From assembly GCA_963995505.1 (NCBI GenBank), contig OZ023192.1, forward strand, positions 14,801,001 to 14,865,000: a DNA stretch of 64,000 nt, given 5' to 3'. Made by a program: the position numbers and the translations under genes. Below are positions 34,418 through 46,124 of this stretch, in pieces. A model generated the notes under the pieces. That model ran no database searches, was not told the origin of the DNA, and saw only the letters and a program-made list of their open reading frames with translations. This stretch comes from Hypericum androsaemum. Lineage: Eukaryota; Streptophyta; Magnoliopsida; Malpighiales; Hypericaceae. Each line of letters opens with the position of its first letter. Position 1 is the first letter of the stretch.

Positions 34418-34859
34418 TGGATTGGGCACGGAATGCTCAGATTCCGAACCGTTCGGAATGAAGACACGCGGGGACTTTTTTGCAAATGCGCTAAAATACG
34501 GGGACCAAAATGAAAAAAACTACGCACAAACGCAGGCCGGACACAAATGCCATTATCGCATAACTGTGCATGCCAATATCGCATAACTGTGCATGCCACT
34601 ATCACATAACTGCGCATGCCAGTGTGACCTTTTTGCAAAAATGCTAAAATATGGGGGACCAAAATGAAAAAAACCACGCGCGCCATTATCATCAACGGGG
34701 ACTTGCCACTGTCAAAAATACACATGCCATTATCACATAACTGCGCTTGCCATTATCACATAACTGCACTTGCCATTATCACATAACTACGCTTGCCACT
34801 GCGGTCCCCTTTCACTCCAAACCGTACGGAATCGATTCCTTCACTCCGTGCTCAATCCA
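34418..34859. mobile_element. Second foldback/MITE-like element with 23-bp minisatellite
   Basis: TGGATTGGGCACGG at 34418-34431 is inverted as CCGTGCTCAATCCA at 34846-34859, with one mismatch. The imperfect similarity of the arms extends about 70 bp (GATTCCG, CGTTCGGAATGAAG and GGGGAC matched in reverse on the right). Inside are two clusters of a 23-bp unit around TGCCATTATCxCATAACTGxG and two direct copies of GCTAAAATAxGGGGACCAAA. Termini and repeat period match the element at 10684-11796. Confidence 0.7.
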
Positions 34860-35480
34860 CTCCCCAAGTTTGCGCGAGGAAGATAACCAAAAAGTGGAAA
34901 ACTCAATTTCGTAACGTGTATACTTTAGTAAAGAATAACCGAATCGAGTTCATGATTTTACGTCAGTTGGGATCGGAACCAACAAAGAATTTTGATTTCT
35001 GAACTTCATTAGAATGAAGGAGGGCAATATAGGAGAATTCGAATCATATATAAATAATAAAAGCTTCAAAACCCTTGAAATGCTAAAATGTTAAGAAATG
35101 CTTGAATACGATAACGTAGATTTGTTTATAAGTAGATTTTTGTTTCACCATAATATAAATAGTTACATATTTATAAGTACAACCTTATGTGTTGAATTTT
35201 CTCAAAGGAATATAAAATTATAGTCGTATGTGTTGTTAAAATATTTATTCAGTAAAATCTAATAGAAAACTTACAACATGAAAAAAGAGTAGTTGAAGAG
35301 GAGGACCGCTTGACTATGGCACTTAGGTAAATTTACTCGCAAAGAATCCATGCGAGGACCCATTGAGCATAACATATATTACTAACTAATCTTTTTAATT
35401 TTCCACAAAAAAATTAATTTGTAATTGATTACCCGCTGATTGAAAGAGCCTCAATGCAATGTTTTTTTCCTTCTAATCGG
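34860..35480. other. AT-rich intergenic DNA
   Basis: No gene or repeat recognised. Confidence 0.5.
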
Positions 35481-35659
35481 CCATTAGTAGGGGTGAGGAT
35501 AAACTCAAACAACCCGACAACCTGACCACACCAACGAACCGCCAAAAGTCAATCCGACCGTAAAAATGGTATCGTGGGTTGTAATCACTATTAAACCGAC
35601 TTTTTCGGTGTGGGTTTGGTGTCATTTTTTCCTGAACCCGAAACACCGCTACACCGAGC

Positions 35660-36478
35660 CAAACGGCCCTTCCTCGGCTGAGTTATTGGCATCACTGTCT
35701 CCTGAGGATTTGGCAATGGCTGAAGCTAGGAGGGCAGCATATGTTGCAGCGGGCGGGATTTTACCTACTCGCTCATTCGGTTCAAAGGGCTCCAAGCATA
35801 AAGGTTTGAAATCGGGTTTCCTTGCCAAGGGAACCCCAATAATACCAGGACCGTCCCCATCTATTTTGGGCAGCGCCTCTGCCTTACCTACTACAGATCC
35901 CATGCCTATCCCAGGTCAAGAGGGCAATGGGGTTGTTGTTTTTTCTGACAACGATGATCTTCCGGACTCGTTGAAGTTCATGGGTTCGATTACGAAGAAG
36001 ATGAAGAACAATTGGGCGGACGAGGCGGATTCTCAGCCGGACCTGGAAGAATCCCATCTACCACCTGCCAAGAACACTCGCTTTCAAGCGAGGAAGCAGG
36101 CTGGGACTACCTATGCCAGTACAGATCTACGTTGGCTGGAGTATGAGGTGGACTTTTGATGCGCCGCGGCTGATTTATCATCCTGGACTACCCGTGTTGT
36201 GGGTACCCCTACACATCTTCCTCCAACTTGTCCCCACGGGCTAGGAAGAGGAACGCGAAGAAATAGAAGAAATGATCGCTTTAGATCATTGGTTCCTTCA
36301 TCGGCCTCGCTATCCCTCAAGTTTGTAGAGTCGAGTTCTTCCTTATGGCGATAGGCTTGCTGTTCTGCGGTTTCCTATTTGGCCTGTGTGATTGACTTCT
36401 CTTCTGTTTCCTTTTCCCCTTCCTGTAACTTTTTCGTTTCTTTGAGTAATAAAGTTTCTTTTCGCCAAAAAAAAAAAT
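35660..36478 (+). mobile_element. Probable LINE 3' fragment ending in poly(A)
   Basis: A frame within 35566-36159 (coding-like from about 35670) encodes a Ser/Pro/Lys-rich protein (ELLASLSPEDLAMAEARRAA, later DNDDLPDSLKFMGSITKKMK). It is followed by about 300 bp of T-rich 3' UTR-like DNA with an AATAAAG signal and an A-run at 36466-36476. The base composition differs from the surroundings, and this 3' UTR style is typical of plant LINEs. The protein could be LINE ORF1 or a retrocopied gene fragment. No target duplication was found. Just upstream, TAGGGGTGAGG at 35488 resembles an hAT terminus. Confidence 0.45.
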
Positions 36479-36479
36479 T

Positions 36480-37612
36480 TAATTGATGTAGTAGGTTTCT
36501 CCTTCAATCAGCAATTTATTATTTGGAAGGCTGTGTGATAGTTTTGTTTGTTGGACATGGTTTGGAAGACTTTTCGGGTAGCTCATCATGAATTTGTCAA
36601 TTGGTACGGGCCCATCATAAAACATAGGCCCAATTGGTGAATTTTTCAATTGTGACCAAACCGCTGACCCGATCACCTGCTTTCCATATCGCCAGACCGA
36701 CGCACCGTCGGTGAACATCCCCACTGCGACACCATCGGCCTCCCTTTCTGATTTTTTTCCTTCGGTTTCGGTGGCAAGTATGTGTAAAAAACCATGATAC
36801 TCACACTTCCTTACCCCTAGTCATTAATCCATGTCTCATATGGTGTTCTAGAGGTCGAAGAAGGTGATTTTTTTACGGAGGGGCAATTTGGTTATTTCAC
36901 AATGCCTCATCGCCAGAGTTATTTTTCGATACCAAATCTAGGGACCTCAGATTTTTATTTTACTAAATTTGGGGGACGGAACTGGTAATTTTGTCAAGCC
37001 CCAAAGACCTGAGAATACTTTGTCCAAGAAAAAAAAATATTGACTTGACTCTACTCCACTAAAGAGATGTGTGAGGCCCAAAAAACCAACGCTCAAAGTA
37101 GAGGGGCTGAACCGAACTCTGGAAGACATTTGGAGAGAAGCTCAAGCTTTTGGGCATAAAGAGAATTCTCATATGAAGTCTAGAATTATAGCGAAAAAAT
37201 ATTTTCATTATGGGATAGAGAAGCCTCAGATTTTTAAAAAGTAAATTGACGTAAGATAATAGAACAGAGTAAAGTAAAGCCAATGCTTAGGTGATTTGTT
37301 CCAAATGGGGTTGTTTATTGTTGAAGACAATTGTTATTATATAGTTTTTTTAACTCAAGATTAATTACACCATGATAATTAAAAAGATTAAATAAATACA
37401 TAAAACGTAATTTTTGATTGAATACTGGTGCAAGTGTCGAATATAATTACTTGTTGTTAGATAGTTGAATATTTTTTAACAAATTTCTAAATATTTTTAG
37501 TATTTAATGACACAATTGATATAATGTATTTGTGTATAATTGACGGAACCTTTTGTTAGATAATAATACTTTGAGTATTAAAAAATGGAAAAAGTATATT
37601 TAGGTAAAACGT
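36480..37612. other. Intergenic DNA with a decayed element end
   Basis: At about 36995-37025 the sequence CCCCAAAGACCTGAGAATAC resembles one end of the Mutator-like elements seen elsewhere in the window. No matching opposite end was found. Otherwise AT-rich. Confidence 0.4.
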
Positions 37613-38559
37613 ATATTTGTTGACCAGAGGTTTGAAGGTCGAGCCGTCGTTGAGGGCTTCCAAGAACGCCGGTGAATTTATATTGCACAGAACTAAATAA
37701 TTTTGAATGCATATTCGTGAACCAGAGTCGCAGAGGTGCAGCCGTCGTAAATAAAGCCGGTCAATAGTGTCACGCTACGTCCTATAAAATACCGGAAGTC
37801 CGGACAGTACGGCTAGAGAATTTCAAAAGTTGAATAGTTTTATATTTTAAGGTCATGCTCAATTGACATGTATCTTTCACTTTTTTTGACATGTATCTAT
37901 CAAACATTCAATTGAAGGAATTTTGAAATGTCCTCCTCGTTGATCAATTAATTTTCGATACTTCGATTTAGATGATCTTAATATTTTTTTAATACTTTGT
38001 AGCTTTGAAAATGCAAATGACAAGGGAGTAGTTCACTGGTTCATGATTTCTTACGTGGCGTAATTATGGAAAATATATGTAAAATTACGAAAAAAATTGA
38101 AATTTTTGATTGAATACTGGTGCAAGTGTCGAATATTAATTACAAAATTTCAGAATATTGGTTTAAAATTTTAAAAACCGTAATAAATAAATATTATAAT
38201 ATATATTTTTAAAGCATTAAGAAATTTTCGTTAATTTCCGATGCTTAGATTAGTGTATACAAGAATCCGATCGGGCCAGGTCCGTCCTCCATCGGGATAC
38301 CTAGGCAAAGTTGTCGACTAAAATATTTGGTACATATGATTTAAAAAATTGATACATTTAAAAATCTTAAATTTAAGATTCACAAAAGTAAAAAAATTAT
38401 AATTGGGTGCTTTTGAATATCAAACCTTTTTAAAAATGTACATTAAATCTCAGATTAAAAAATTAAATCAATTTCACCATTAAATTTGATAATTTTTCTA
38501 AAAGGATATTTTTTTGTTGTGTCAACAATATCAATTTAGATGAGTTTTATTGTAGTGCC
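37613..38559 (+). repeat. Duplicate of the O-methyltransferase upstream region (copy A)
   Basis: Segments such as CCGTCGTTGAGGGCTTCCAA, CATATTCGTGAACCAGAGTC, CCGATCGGGCCAGGTC and the run up to TAGTGCC match the DNA directly upstream of the O-methyltransferase (41130-42110) and the intermediate copy at 40745-41090. No gene follows copy A, because a copia element starts where its TATA region should be. Confidence 0.75.
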
Positions 38560-39790
38560 TATTGAGTTTGGCGAGGAATAAGTAAAAGAGAAATTATTTT
38601 TCTGTTTTATTTCGGACTACTAATTCGACCTAAATAGATTACTTGTTGTACAAGAATTTGCCTCTATATAAAGGTATGTTACCCAAGAGTTTTGTAATGT
38701 TTTGTGACTCGGATCCATCAATAAAAGTTCTCATTTCTCTCAGTGGACATATGTATTAGGCCGAACCACGTTATATCGTGTGTCCGTGTTCTTTGCACGT
38801 TTGTTCTCTAGTTGATGAATTCTTAACAAGTGGTATCAAGAGCTAAGGTTGGAGGATGTCGAATCACGGCGCGAAGTTTGCTCTTGTGAAGTTCGATAGT
38901 TCATCGAATTTTAGGTTATAACAAAGGCGTGTCAAGGATCACCTCGTGCAACAAGGGATGATCATCGCGCTCTCGGAGAAAAAGCCCGAGAAGATGGAGG
39001 AGCAAGAGTGGAAGGAGATAGAGGCCAAGGCGGTGGCGACAATTCGCTTGTGCTTGGTAGACGATGTGATGTATCACGTCATAGATGAGGAGTCACCAGC
39101 TGAGGTATGGAAGAAATTGGAGGCAAGGTATATGTCTAAGTCTTTGTCGAATAAGCTTTATCTTAAGCAAAGATTGTACGGGATCAAGATGGAGGAGGGC
39201 TCAAATTTGAGCCAACAAATTAATATTTTCAGTCAACTTGTGAGCTACTTGAGAAAGATTGATGTGAAGTTCAATGAAAAAGACAAGGCATTGTTGCTCC
39301 TGAATTCCTTATCGGAATCCCAAGAAAATTTGGTTACAACTCTAACTTGGGGGAAGGAGTCCCTGGTGTTGGAAGATATCATAAGTGCTCTGCTAGGGTT
39401 TCATCAAAGGACGAAAACTGGCGATGAACAAGCGAAAGGGCTGGTTGTGAGGGGTAGCCATGGTGGTCGTAGTGATGATGGAAAAGGATCCAGGTCAAGG
39501 TTAAAGAGGTTAAAAGAAAATTGCTTCGAGTGCGGAGAAAAAGGGCACGTGAAGAAGGATTGTCCGAGAAGAACTCAGAATCGTAAGGGAAAAGGATCGG
39601 GTTCCGTGAATGTGGCTTCATATTCGGACGGGTCAGATGGTGATGTTCTTTCTGTCTTATCAGGTCCAAAGCTTTCTGATTCCAGGATTTTGGATAGCGC
39701 TTGCTCTTTCCACATGACGCCCAAGAGAGGGTGGTTTGACACCTACAAGTTCGTTGATTCAGGTATGGTGACTATGGGTGATGGTGTTGG
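38560..39790 (+). mobile_element. Truncated copia element: LTR, primer site, gag
   Basis: A ~269-bp LTR (38560-38828, TATA CTATATAAAGG near 38665, ending TCTTAACA) is followed by TGGTATCAAGAGC at 38831-38843, an initiator-tRNA-Met primer site with one extra A, and then gag. Homology stops near 39790 inside the protease, so most of pol and the 3' LTR are missing. The same LTR family occurs as a solo LTR at 58410-58674. Confidence 0.85.
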
Positions 39791-39800
39791 AAAAAATTGA
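38946..39800 (+). pseudogene. copia gag with start of protease, truncated
   Basis: The frame encodes a capsid-like UBN2/gag region (VATIRLCLVDDVMYHVI, SLSNKLYLKQRLYGIKM) and a CCHC zinc knuckle (CFECGEKGHVKKDC) that binds element RNA. It then gives the beginning of the aspartic protease (ILDSACSFHMTPKRGWF), followed by non-homologous sequence. The usual gag start lies nearer 38865 (MSNHGAKFALVKFDSS), from which a TAA near 38920 separates the rest, so the gene is broken at both ends. Confidence 0.85.
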
Positions 39801-40260
39801 GTGCAAAAGCCCAAAGTGGAAGGCTCAAGTGGAAAGTCCAAAGTGGAAATGGAAAGTGCATTACCACATTGGAAACAACAAGGAAGTTTTTCAAGTTTAT
39901 AAGGAGATTTTCCTTATTGACTAGGAAATAAGTTGATCACCTGGATAGCCAATTCAGACAGTTACGCACCATCCGAGCATGCGCACGTGCGTGTGCGCAT
40001 GGCGCATTGGACGCAGATCGCAATGGGCGCACTTGGCACTTCGCACGAGCGGACGGCTGCCTGCCGAAGGGTTCCAAAATGCCTCCGAAGAGCCACGAGC
40101 GCAACCAGTCTGCCTGCTGGCCGAACAGACGTACCCCTTGAACCAAAACTCCGAATGGGATCTCTCTACCCAGTCCGCCGTCAAGCCCCTTGAGCCAGGT
40201 TGGGATCCGTCAGAGAACGCTTAGTGGAATAAGATTTTTTTTTAATCTTAAAATCGCTAG
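39785..40260 (+). repeat. LTR-like, GC-rich fragment of another retroelement
   Basis: It begins TGTTGGAAAAAATTGAGTGC exactly where copia gag homology ends. It continues into repeated CCAAAGTGGAA words and then a GC-rich block rich in GCGCA. The TGTTGG start and abrupt composition change suggest an LTR inserted into the older copia element. No end, TATA box or partner LTR is visible. Confidence 0.4.
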
Positions 40261-40744
40261 AGAAAGAAAATGACTTGTAAAAAAAAATAGACCTTGGCGG
40301 TTCTAATGTTGCCAGCGCAGAAGACGTTGGAGATGGATTTAAGCATTTTTGCGATTTCGCTTTTGATTTTTTTTACTTTAAGGGCATTTTCCCTCTTTTT
40401 ATCATTGTCGTCTCCGTTTAATCATTCCTTCAATTTTTTATTTTTAAGGAAATTTTCTTGTTTGGGTGGGTGATTTTTTTTGTTGTACGGGATGGGTAGG
40501 TTAATTCTCATAAAATATGTGTAACTTTGGAGTAAATATATTTTAATTTTTGGTCAAGGGATAATTTACTAATAAATTACGGGTATTTTGATGTTTTTAG
40601 TGTATTTCACCGGAAAAAATATTTAGGGATTAATCAATTTATCTTCTTTAAATATCATAAACTAATGATTATTTTGTCTTAATGTTTTTGAAAAATTTTA
40701 AAAAATTCGTCAATTTTATGGCATTTAACTCATACTTGGTTTGG

Positions 40745-41092
40745 TGTATAGGAGAAACCGATCGGGCCAGGTCAGTCCTCCATCGACGTACGCAAAGTTG
40801 TCGATTAAATATTTTGTACGAGCGATAAAAAAAATAGATTTATTTAAAGATCTTAGATTAAGATTCACAAAAAATAAAAAGTGGGAGAATCATCATCGTT
40901 CTTGCTTCTAAATATCAAACCTTTCAAAAAAAAGTCCTTTAAATCATTTTTACCATTAAAACTATCTTATGCAATAATTTTTCTAAAATAATTGTTTTTC
41001 ATGTTCTCACAATATTATTTTAGAAGAATTTTACTCTAGTGCCAACTCTATATATATATATATATATATCCAGATTACTGAGATAGTTTCTT
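40745..41092 (+). repeat. Duplicate of the O-methyltransferase promoter (copy B) with TATA run
   Basis: It runs from CCGATCGGGCCAGGTC to CTAGTGCCAACTCTATATATA and matches copy A and the functional promoter, including the TATA run at about 41049-41069. No methyltransferase exon follows. Confidence 0.75.
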
Positions 41093-42078
41093 TAGTAATA
41101 AAAGATGAATATTATGTTACTGAGAAATGGTAAACTAAATGTATTTTTGTGGACCACATGGTCTAAGGTCAAGCCGTCGTTGAGGGCTTCCAAGAAAGCC
41201 GATGAATTTATTTATTGTTATTACACAGAACGGAGAATTAATTTTAAATGTATATTCGTGAACCAAAGTCTCAAAGGTCCAGCCGTCGAAAACGCCGCCG
41301 GTCAACAGTTTCGCACTCTTAAGGTTACGGGTCATAAACCCGGCTGAATTGAAGGCAATACAACTGGCCATGCTTATGGTTACAACTCACTCATGAATAG
41401 TTGCGGATTGGATTGGTAGACACTGTAGTCTCATTTTGCTTTCGACGAATTGGGTATCTATCCACCCTCCGAACTTAATGTATTCATTCTCAAAATTTTC
41501 AACTTAATATAAGTAATTCAGGCCATGTTTTTCAGAAACAATAGTTTCGCACTTGTCAATACACAACTAGAGAATTTCAATAGTTTTAAAGTCCAACAGT
41601 TTTTGATTCTGAATACAAAAATTTAAGAAAAAAGTTTGGATAGTTTTTTTTATCACAAGGTCATGCTCATTTGACACGTATCTATGAAACTGACATCTCA
41701 AAACTGATTTTTCCCGAATAATATTTCTTAAATACGTACCCTTTTCATGGTTAAGTAAGAACTGATATCGATTTACTCTCATATTTTTATTTTAGATTGT
41801 ATTATGTTAAGATTGCCACACCACACTGGTAGTTGTAAGATAGATATATTTATTTACATGTTGTCTTGAGGTTTGGGTTAGAAAAATAATTCTAAGAGAG
41901 AAATAAGGTAAGTTCCGGTCGAAATCAAAGCAAGTGTCGGATACTGGTGCAACCATTTAAAAAATATGTGCCGAGCTGGTCAGATCAGTCCTTCCTTGAA
42001 AGTTGACCATTAAATCCAGATTTAAAAAATTAATTAATTTCCCTATTAAACAAACCGCAACTAGCTAATACCAACTCT

Positions 42079-42086
42079 ATATATAC
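42079..42086 (+). promoter_or_regulatory. TATA box of the O-methyltransferase gene
   Basis: TATATATA in the context CCAACTCTATATATACC lies 105 bp upstream of the ATG at 42192. The same CCAACTCTATATATA context is present in copy B at 41044. Confidence 0.65.
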
Positions 42087-42191
42087 CTCTTCAAATATAC
42101 CTTCCCCACCAACAAGAAGAAGTACCTTCCCCATCTAGTTACAGAGAGACCTTTATAATTCACAAACTAATCTGAATTACTCAGCATAACG

Positions 42192-44189
42192 ATGGACATG
42201 GCCACCGAGTACTATAACCAAGTCGAAGAAGCATGCCTCGACGCTATGCTTCTGGTCAACGCCCATGTCTTCCCTTTGGTCCTAAACACGGCCCTAGAGC
42301 TAGACCTCTTCACGATAATAGCCGGAGCCGGCCCCGGAGCTTATGTCTCGGCGGCCGAGATCGCCGGCCACCTTCCGACCAAGAATCCGGACGCCGCTTC
42401 CATGCTGGACCGGATGCTTCAGCTCTTCGCTAGCCATTCCCTCCTCGATTTCTCGTTGAGGTACCTCGACGACGGCCAGCACGTGAAGCTTTATGCGCTT
42501 ACGCCGGCGTGCAAATTCTTTATTCGGGGGAAAGACGCCGACGCCAACTTGATCAAGGCACTAACCCTTTCTCACAAGCCCCCTGTGAAGCAAACTTGGT
42601 AAGAAATGAAACTCAACTCATACCTGAAATCTGAATTAGTCATTTCAATGTATACAGGAATCGTATTAATGGTGTCTGCACTAGATTATGTTGGAAAATT
42701 ATAATATTTCAAAATTTTAACATATATAATTCAAATAAATTTGTGTAACCGTCCTATCTAAAACTGTTTACTGTTTTTAGTTTACGTTAGTAAATGTTTT
42801 AGATTGTTTTAATTTTTCTCCACTATTTAATGTCATAGTTGCATGAGTCAAGCAAGTGATGACAAACTTTTTAGCTTGCTTTTTGTGAGTTATTTTTTTG
42901 ATAAGTTGAGATCATCATTAATATAGGATAAAATGAGTTGTCCTTTTATATTGTTATTGTTTTTGTTAATTATATGTTTACTAAGTGAATACTTAAAAAG
43001 ATATGTTTAATATTATGAGACTACACCTACCGATGAAATAGTTCTATCTATAGTGTGTCTCTGCACGACTTATAATTTTTAGTGTTTTCTACTAAAATTT
43101 TCAACTTTTCCAAACAGGTTAAGCATGAAGGATGTGTTATTGGATGGGGGGAATTGTTTCAACGGAGAGCATGGGAAAACCATGTTTGAGTTCATGAACC
43201 AAGATCAAGAACTGAGCTCTTTCTTCAACGAGGCAATGGCCGGCTTCTCCAACACCGTCATAAAGGAGATTTTGGACAAATACAAAGGGTTTTCTGGGAT
43301 TTCCTCGCTGGTTGATGTTGCTGGTGGCATCGGTCGGACCTTGAACATGATCGTCTCCAAGAACCCGACAATTAAGGGGATTAACTTCGACCAGCCCCAC
43401 GTCGTCAGTGATGCCCCCTCTTACTCCGGTAATTGAAATCGAAAACTTACGGAATTCATACCACAAATTATAATAAATCTCTTTTTACCGAGTTTTAATG
43501 TAGTTGCGTAATCATTCGAAAATTTGCTGGAAATTTTTTTTTCGCAAATTTATTGATCTTTTAGATAAATGAGAGAGTTTATTTAGACACTAATTTTTGC
43601 CTGGTGGTCTATCCTTGGAAACAGGAATCAAGCACATTGGAGGAGACATGTTTTCAACCATCCCGACGGCCGACGCTATTATGATTAAGGTTCTTGTCTT
43701 ATTTTAACAAGTTCTAATATATTAACCCTCGTATTTTCTTAATCTTAAATTTACATCTGACACTTACTAAGCTAATTAATTCAAATACGAGATAGTGCCT
43801 AAATTTTGGTCTTTATAATTATATAATGTGAATCTACGAGCACTCTCAAATTCTACTGGACTTCAATATAATTTTTGTAGGACACATGTCATAATTGGAG
43901 CGACGACAATGTGGTCAAAGTGTTCGAAAATATATACAAGGTTTTGCCGGAGAAAGGAAAGCTCGTAATAGTTAGCATAATAATTCCGGAAACACCTAAA
44001 TCTACCAAAGTTTCCCAGTGTGCTTCGGCTTTCGACAATTCAATGTTGACCCTACACGGAGGAAGACAAAGGACAGCTAAAGAGTATGAGGTCATGACGA
44101 AGACGGCTGGATTTACCAATTTCAATGTTGCATGTATCGCCTGTGGTATATGGGCAGTGATGGAATCTTACAAAGAAGAAAATGAATGA
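42192..44189 (+). CDS. Plant O-methyltransferase (COMT-type class II), altered active site
   Basis: Four exons join in frame: 42192-42598, 43118-43428, 43625-43689 and 43881-44189, coding 363 residues, the usual length. The N-terminal dimerisation domain includes LNTALELDLFTII and AAEIAGHLPTKNPDAASML. The Rossmann domain follows (LVDVAGGIG at about 200-208, KGINFDQPHVVSDAPSYSG, GGDMFSTIP). The family transfers methyl from S-adenosylmethionine to phenolic hydroxyls, in the cytosol. The catalytic His is kept (H265 in DTCHNWSDD). By alignment with alfalfa COMT, Asp270 is Asn266, catalytic Glu297 is Ser293, and Glu329 is Gln324 (GGRQRT instead of GGKERT). The glycine loop VDVGGGTG has become VDVAGGIG. 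The frame and splice sites are intact, so this is either a diverged enzyme or one losing activity. Confidence 0.9.
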
Positions 44190-44465
44190 AGTAGATTTGA
44201 CATATTTAATAAATTTAATAATGGATTTCTTAGTCTAAAGTTGGACAACCTCAATCTTTATTATTAGATACTTAAAAGTTCCATATTCTGAGTTTGTATT
44301 GTGGTTGCTCCCCTCGTGCAACTGTTCAATAATGAGTAATAAATTCTCTACTTATTCAGAAAATGACGTGTCACGCCACGTGGTGGTGTATTTTTTCCCC
44401 TTCCCTTTCTTACTAAAGACCTGATCCATCTCTAATGATTTAATTTTCTCTCGAAATCTCAATTT

Positions 44466-44507
<42 letters not shown>

Positions 44508-45077
44508 GGTTTATATTATTAAAACATCATGATATATGCACGCTACTTAATATGGTATATTTACTTGTATTGCTCGAGGTAATTACACATTGCCAAATGA
44601 GAGAAGAACAAAATGAGCCAAGTTTTTGTTGTTATTAGATAGTTGAATATATTTGTATATATTAGGTGATATTTAGTGCTGGTAGTATTATTAGGTGTAA
44701 TGTACTCGTACACGTTTGACCTAAGTTTATTTGGATAATAATAATTTACTTGTGAAAAAACAAAACAAGCCGATCAATTATATGAGTGATATAATCGAAA
44801 TGATAGTTTTTATTTCAAGATATAAAATAAGATCTTGATTATTTAAATTTGAAGTCGATTGCAACCATCGAATCACTCTCGAACATGTAAAATAATATAA
44901 TATTATAAAAGATCCCAATTACATATCGCTCTTCTAAAAAGCTCCATATTTCAACTTAAGTTGCAGATATTATCAACATAAACATGTCATAGCATTCTTT
45001 CTCTGACGGAGTCCAGAATAGACCAACTAATTCTTGATTTTGCTTCTGGTTCATTACATTAAAGAAGAAAGAGGTGT
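44190..45077. other. Intergenic DNA with (TA)n tract
   Basis: A TA dinucleotide run of about 34 bp lies near 44471-44504. No gene was seen. The 3' part would hold the 3' UTR of the minus-strand gene that ends at 45078. Confidence 0.5.
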
Positions 45078-46124
45078 TCACATGATAAAATTGGAATCGT
45101 CCCATTGAAGAACAGCGGAATCCAAATTCTGGTCTCTTTTGGCCTTGTCCTTGATGAACCAGTCGCATACCCTTCCGGCGTTGAGCTCCTCAATAGTACA
45201 CCCTTCTTGCTCTGATATTACTCTCAAAAGGTTCAACGACGATATCTGTTAAAACATTGTCAATATATTACTCAACTTCTGAAAAACATCATCAATACAT
45301 GTGACATCAAACATTTTATCAGATTAGTCTTACCAATATATTTTTACTTCAATTGTTGATTAATTATTATATGCACTTGTTAGAGCAGGAATTAACAGAA
45401 ACCTCCTTAGTATATGTAATTATTGGTGTAAAAATTATACTTAAAAAAATGATCTTGTTAGAGAACTAAAGAGATATTTTTGTGCAAATGGAGGCTCCAA
45501 TTGTAATTTGTTTTATAAACTCGTAAAATCTTAATTTTTTATCAAATTTTTTAACGAGTACCCAAATTTTTTACACTTATATATAGACATCCTATAATTA
45601 CAACTAATGATGTATCATTATAAATACGCCCCATAAAAAAAGATTATCTGGCTACGAACAACAACTTGCTACACAATCAACCTACTCAAAGAACCAAAGA
45701 ATCAACTTGGCCGAGTTAGAATATTCATATAAAGTTCGAATATTATAGTATAGTAAGTCGAATTAACAAAATGTTTAAAATGTACAAGATAGTAGATAAG
45801 TTGAGAACGAGTAAAAGAATTTATTTATGAATAAAAAATAATCGTCAATATAGTAAGTGATTTTACCGTCAAGCGACACAGGAAGCGCTCGTGGGTGCTG
45901 AGTCCGGACATCTCGACGAGCCCGGCTTCCTCCAAGCTCAGGAAGCTTCGCTTATCGGCCTTCTTCTCCGAATCCGGACCGCCGCTGCACCTCGCAACCA
46001 CGAATTTCCTGTTGCCAAACGCAAAGGCACTGATGGTCTCCTTGGCTCTGTCTCTTCGGAGGTTCGAAGGGTTCAGAGGAAATGGCGATTGGTATTGAAC
46101 CCTGTAATGTTTTAGCGAAATCAT
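45078..46124 (-). CDS. Small conserved plant protein, probably plastid-targeted, unknown function
   Basis: Two exons on the minus strand join in phase 0: 46124-45867 and 45245-45078, giving 141 residues. The N-terminal ~50 residues are Arg/Ser/Pro-rich with few acidic residues (YRVQYQSPFPLNPSNLRRDR), like a chloroplast transit peptide. The mature part reads FLSLEEAGLVEMSGLSTHER, FLCRLTISSLNLLRVISEQE, GCTIEELNAGRVCDWFIKDK, ending DSAVLQWDDSNFIM. I do not recognise a named family, though the mature part looks conserved and compact. The exon join is supported by a GT donor, a CAG acceptor and unbroken frame. Confidence 0.72.

Noticed and set aside
34390..34725. 111-residue minus-strand frame
   Set aside because: It is a translation of the 23-bp repeat array; the residue pattern repeats with the DNA unit.
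34543..34800. CRISPR-like array of short repeats
   Set aside because: Units are contiguous 23-bp tandem copies without unique spacers, in a plant nuclear context.
36850..37030. A sixth Mutator-like element
   Set aside because: Only one end resembles the group (CCCCAAAGACCTGAGAATAC). No opposite end or target duplication was found, so it is only noted as a possible relic.
39933..40224. Overlapping frames in a GC-rich block, one 86 residues
   Set aside because: Frames on both strands with no protein signature, in an LTR-like fragment. More likely base composition than a gene.
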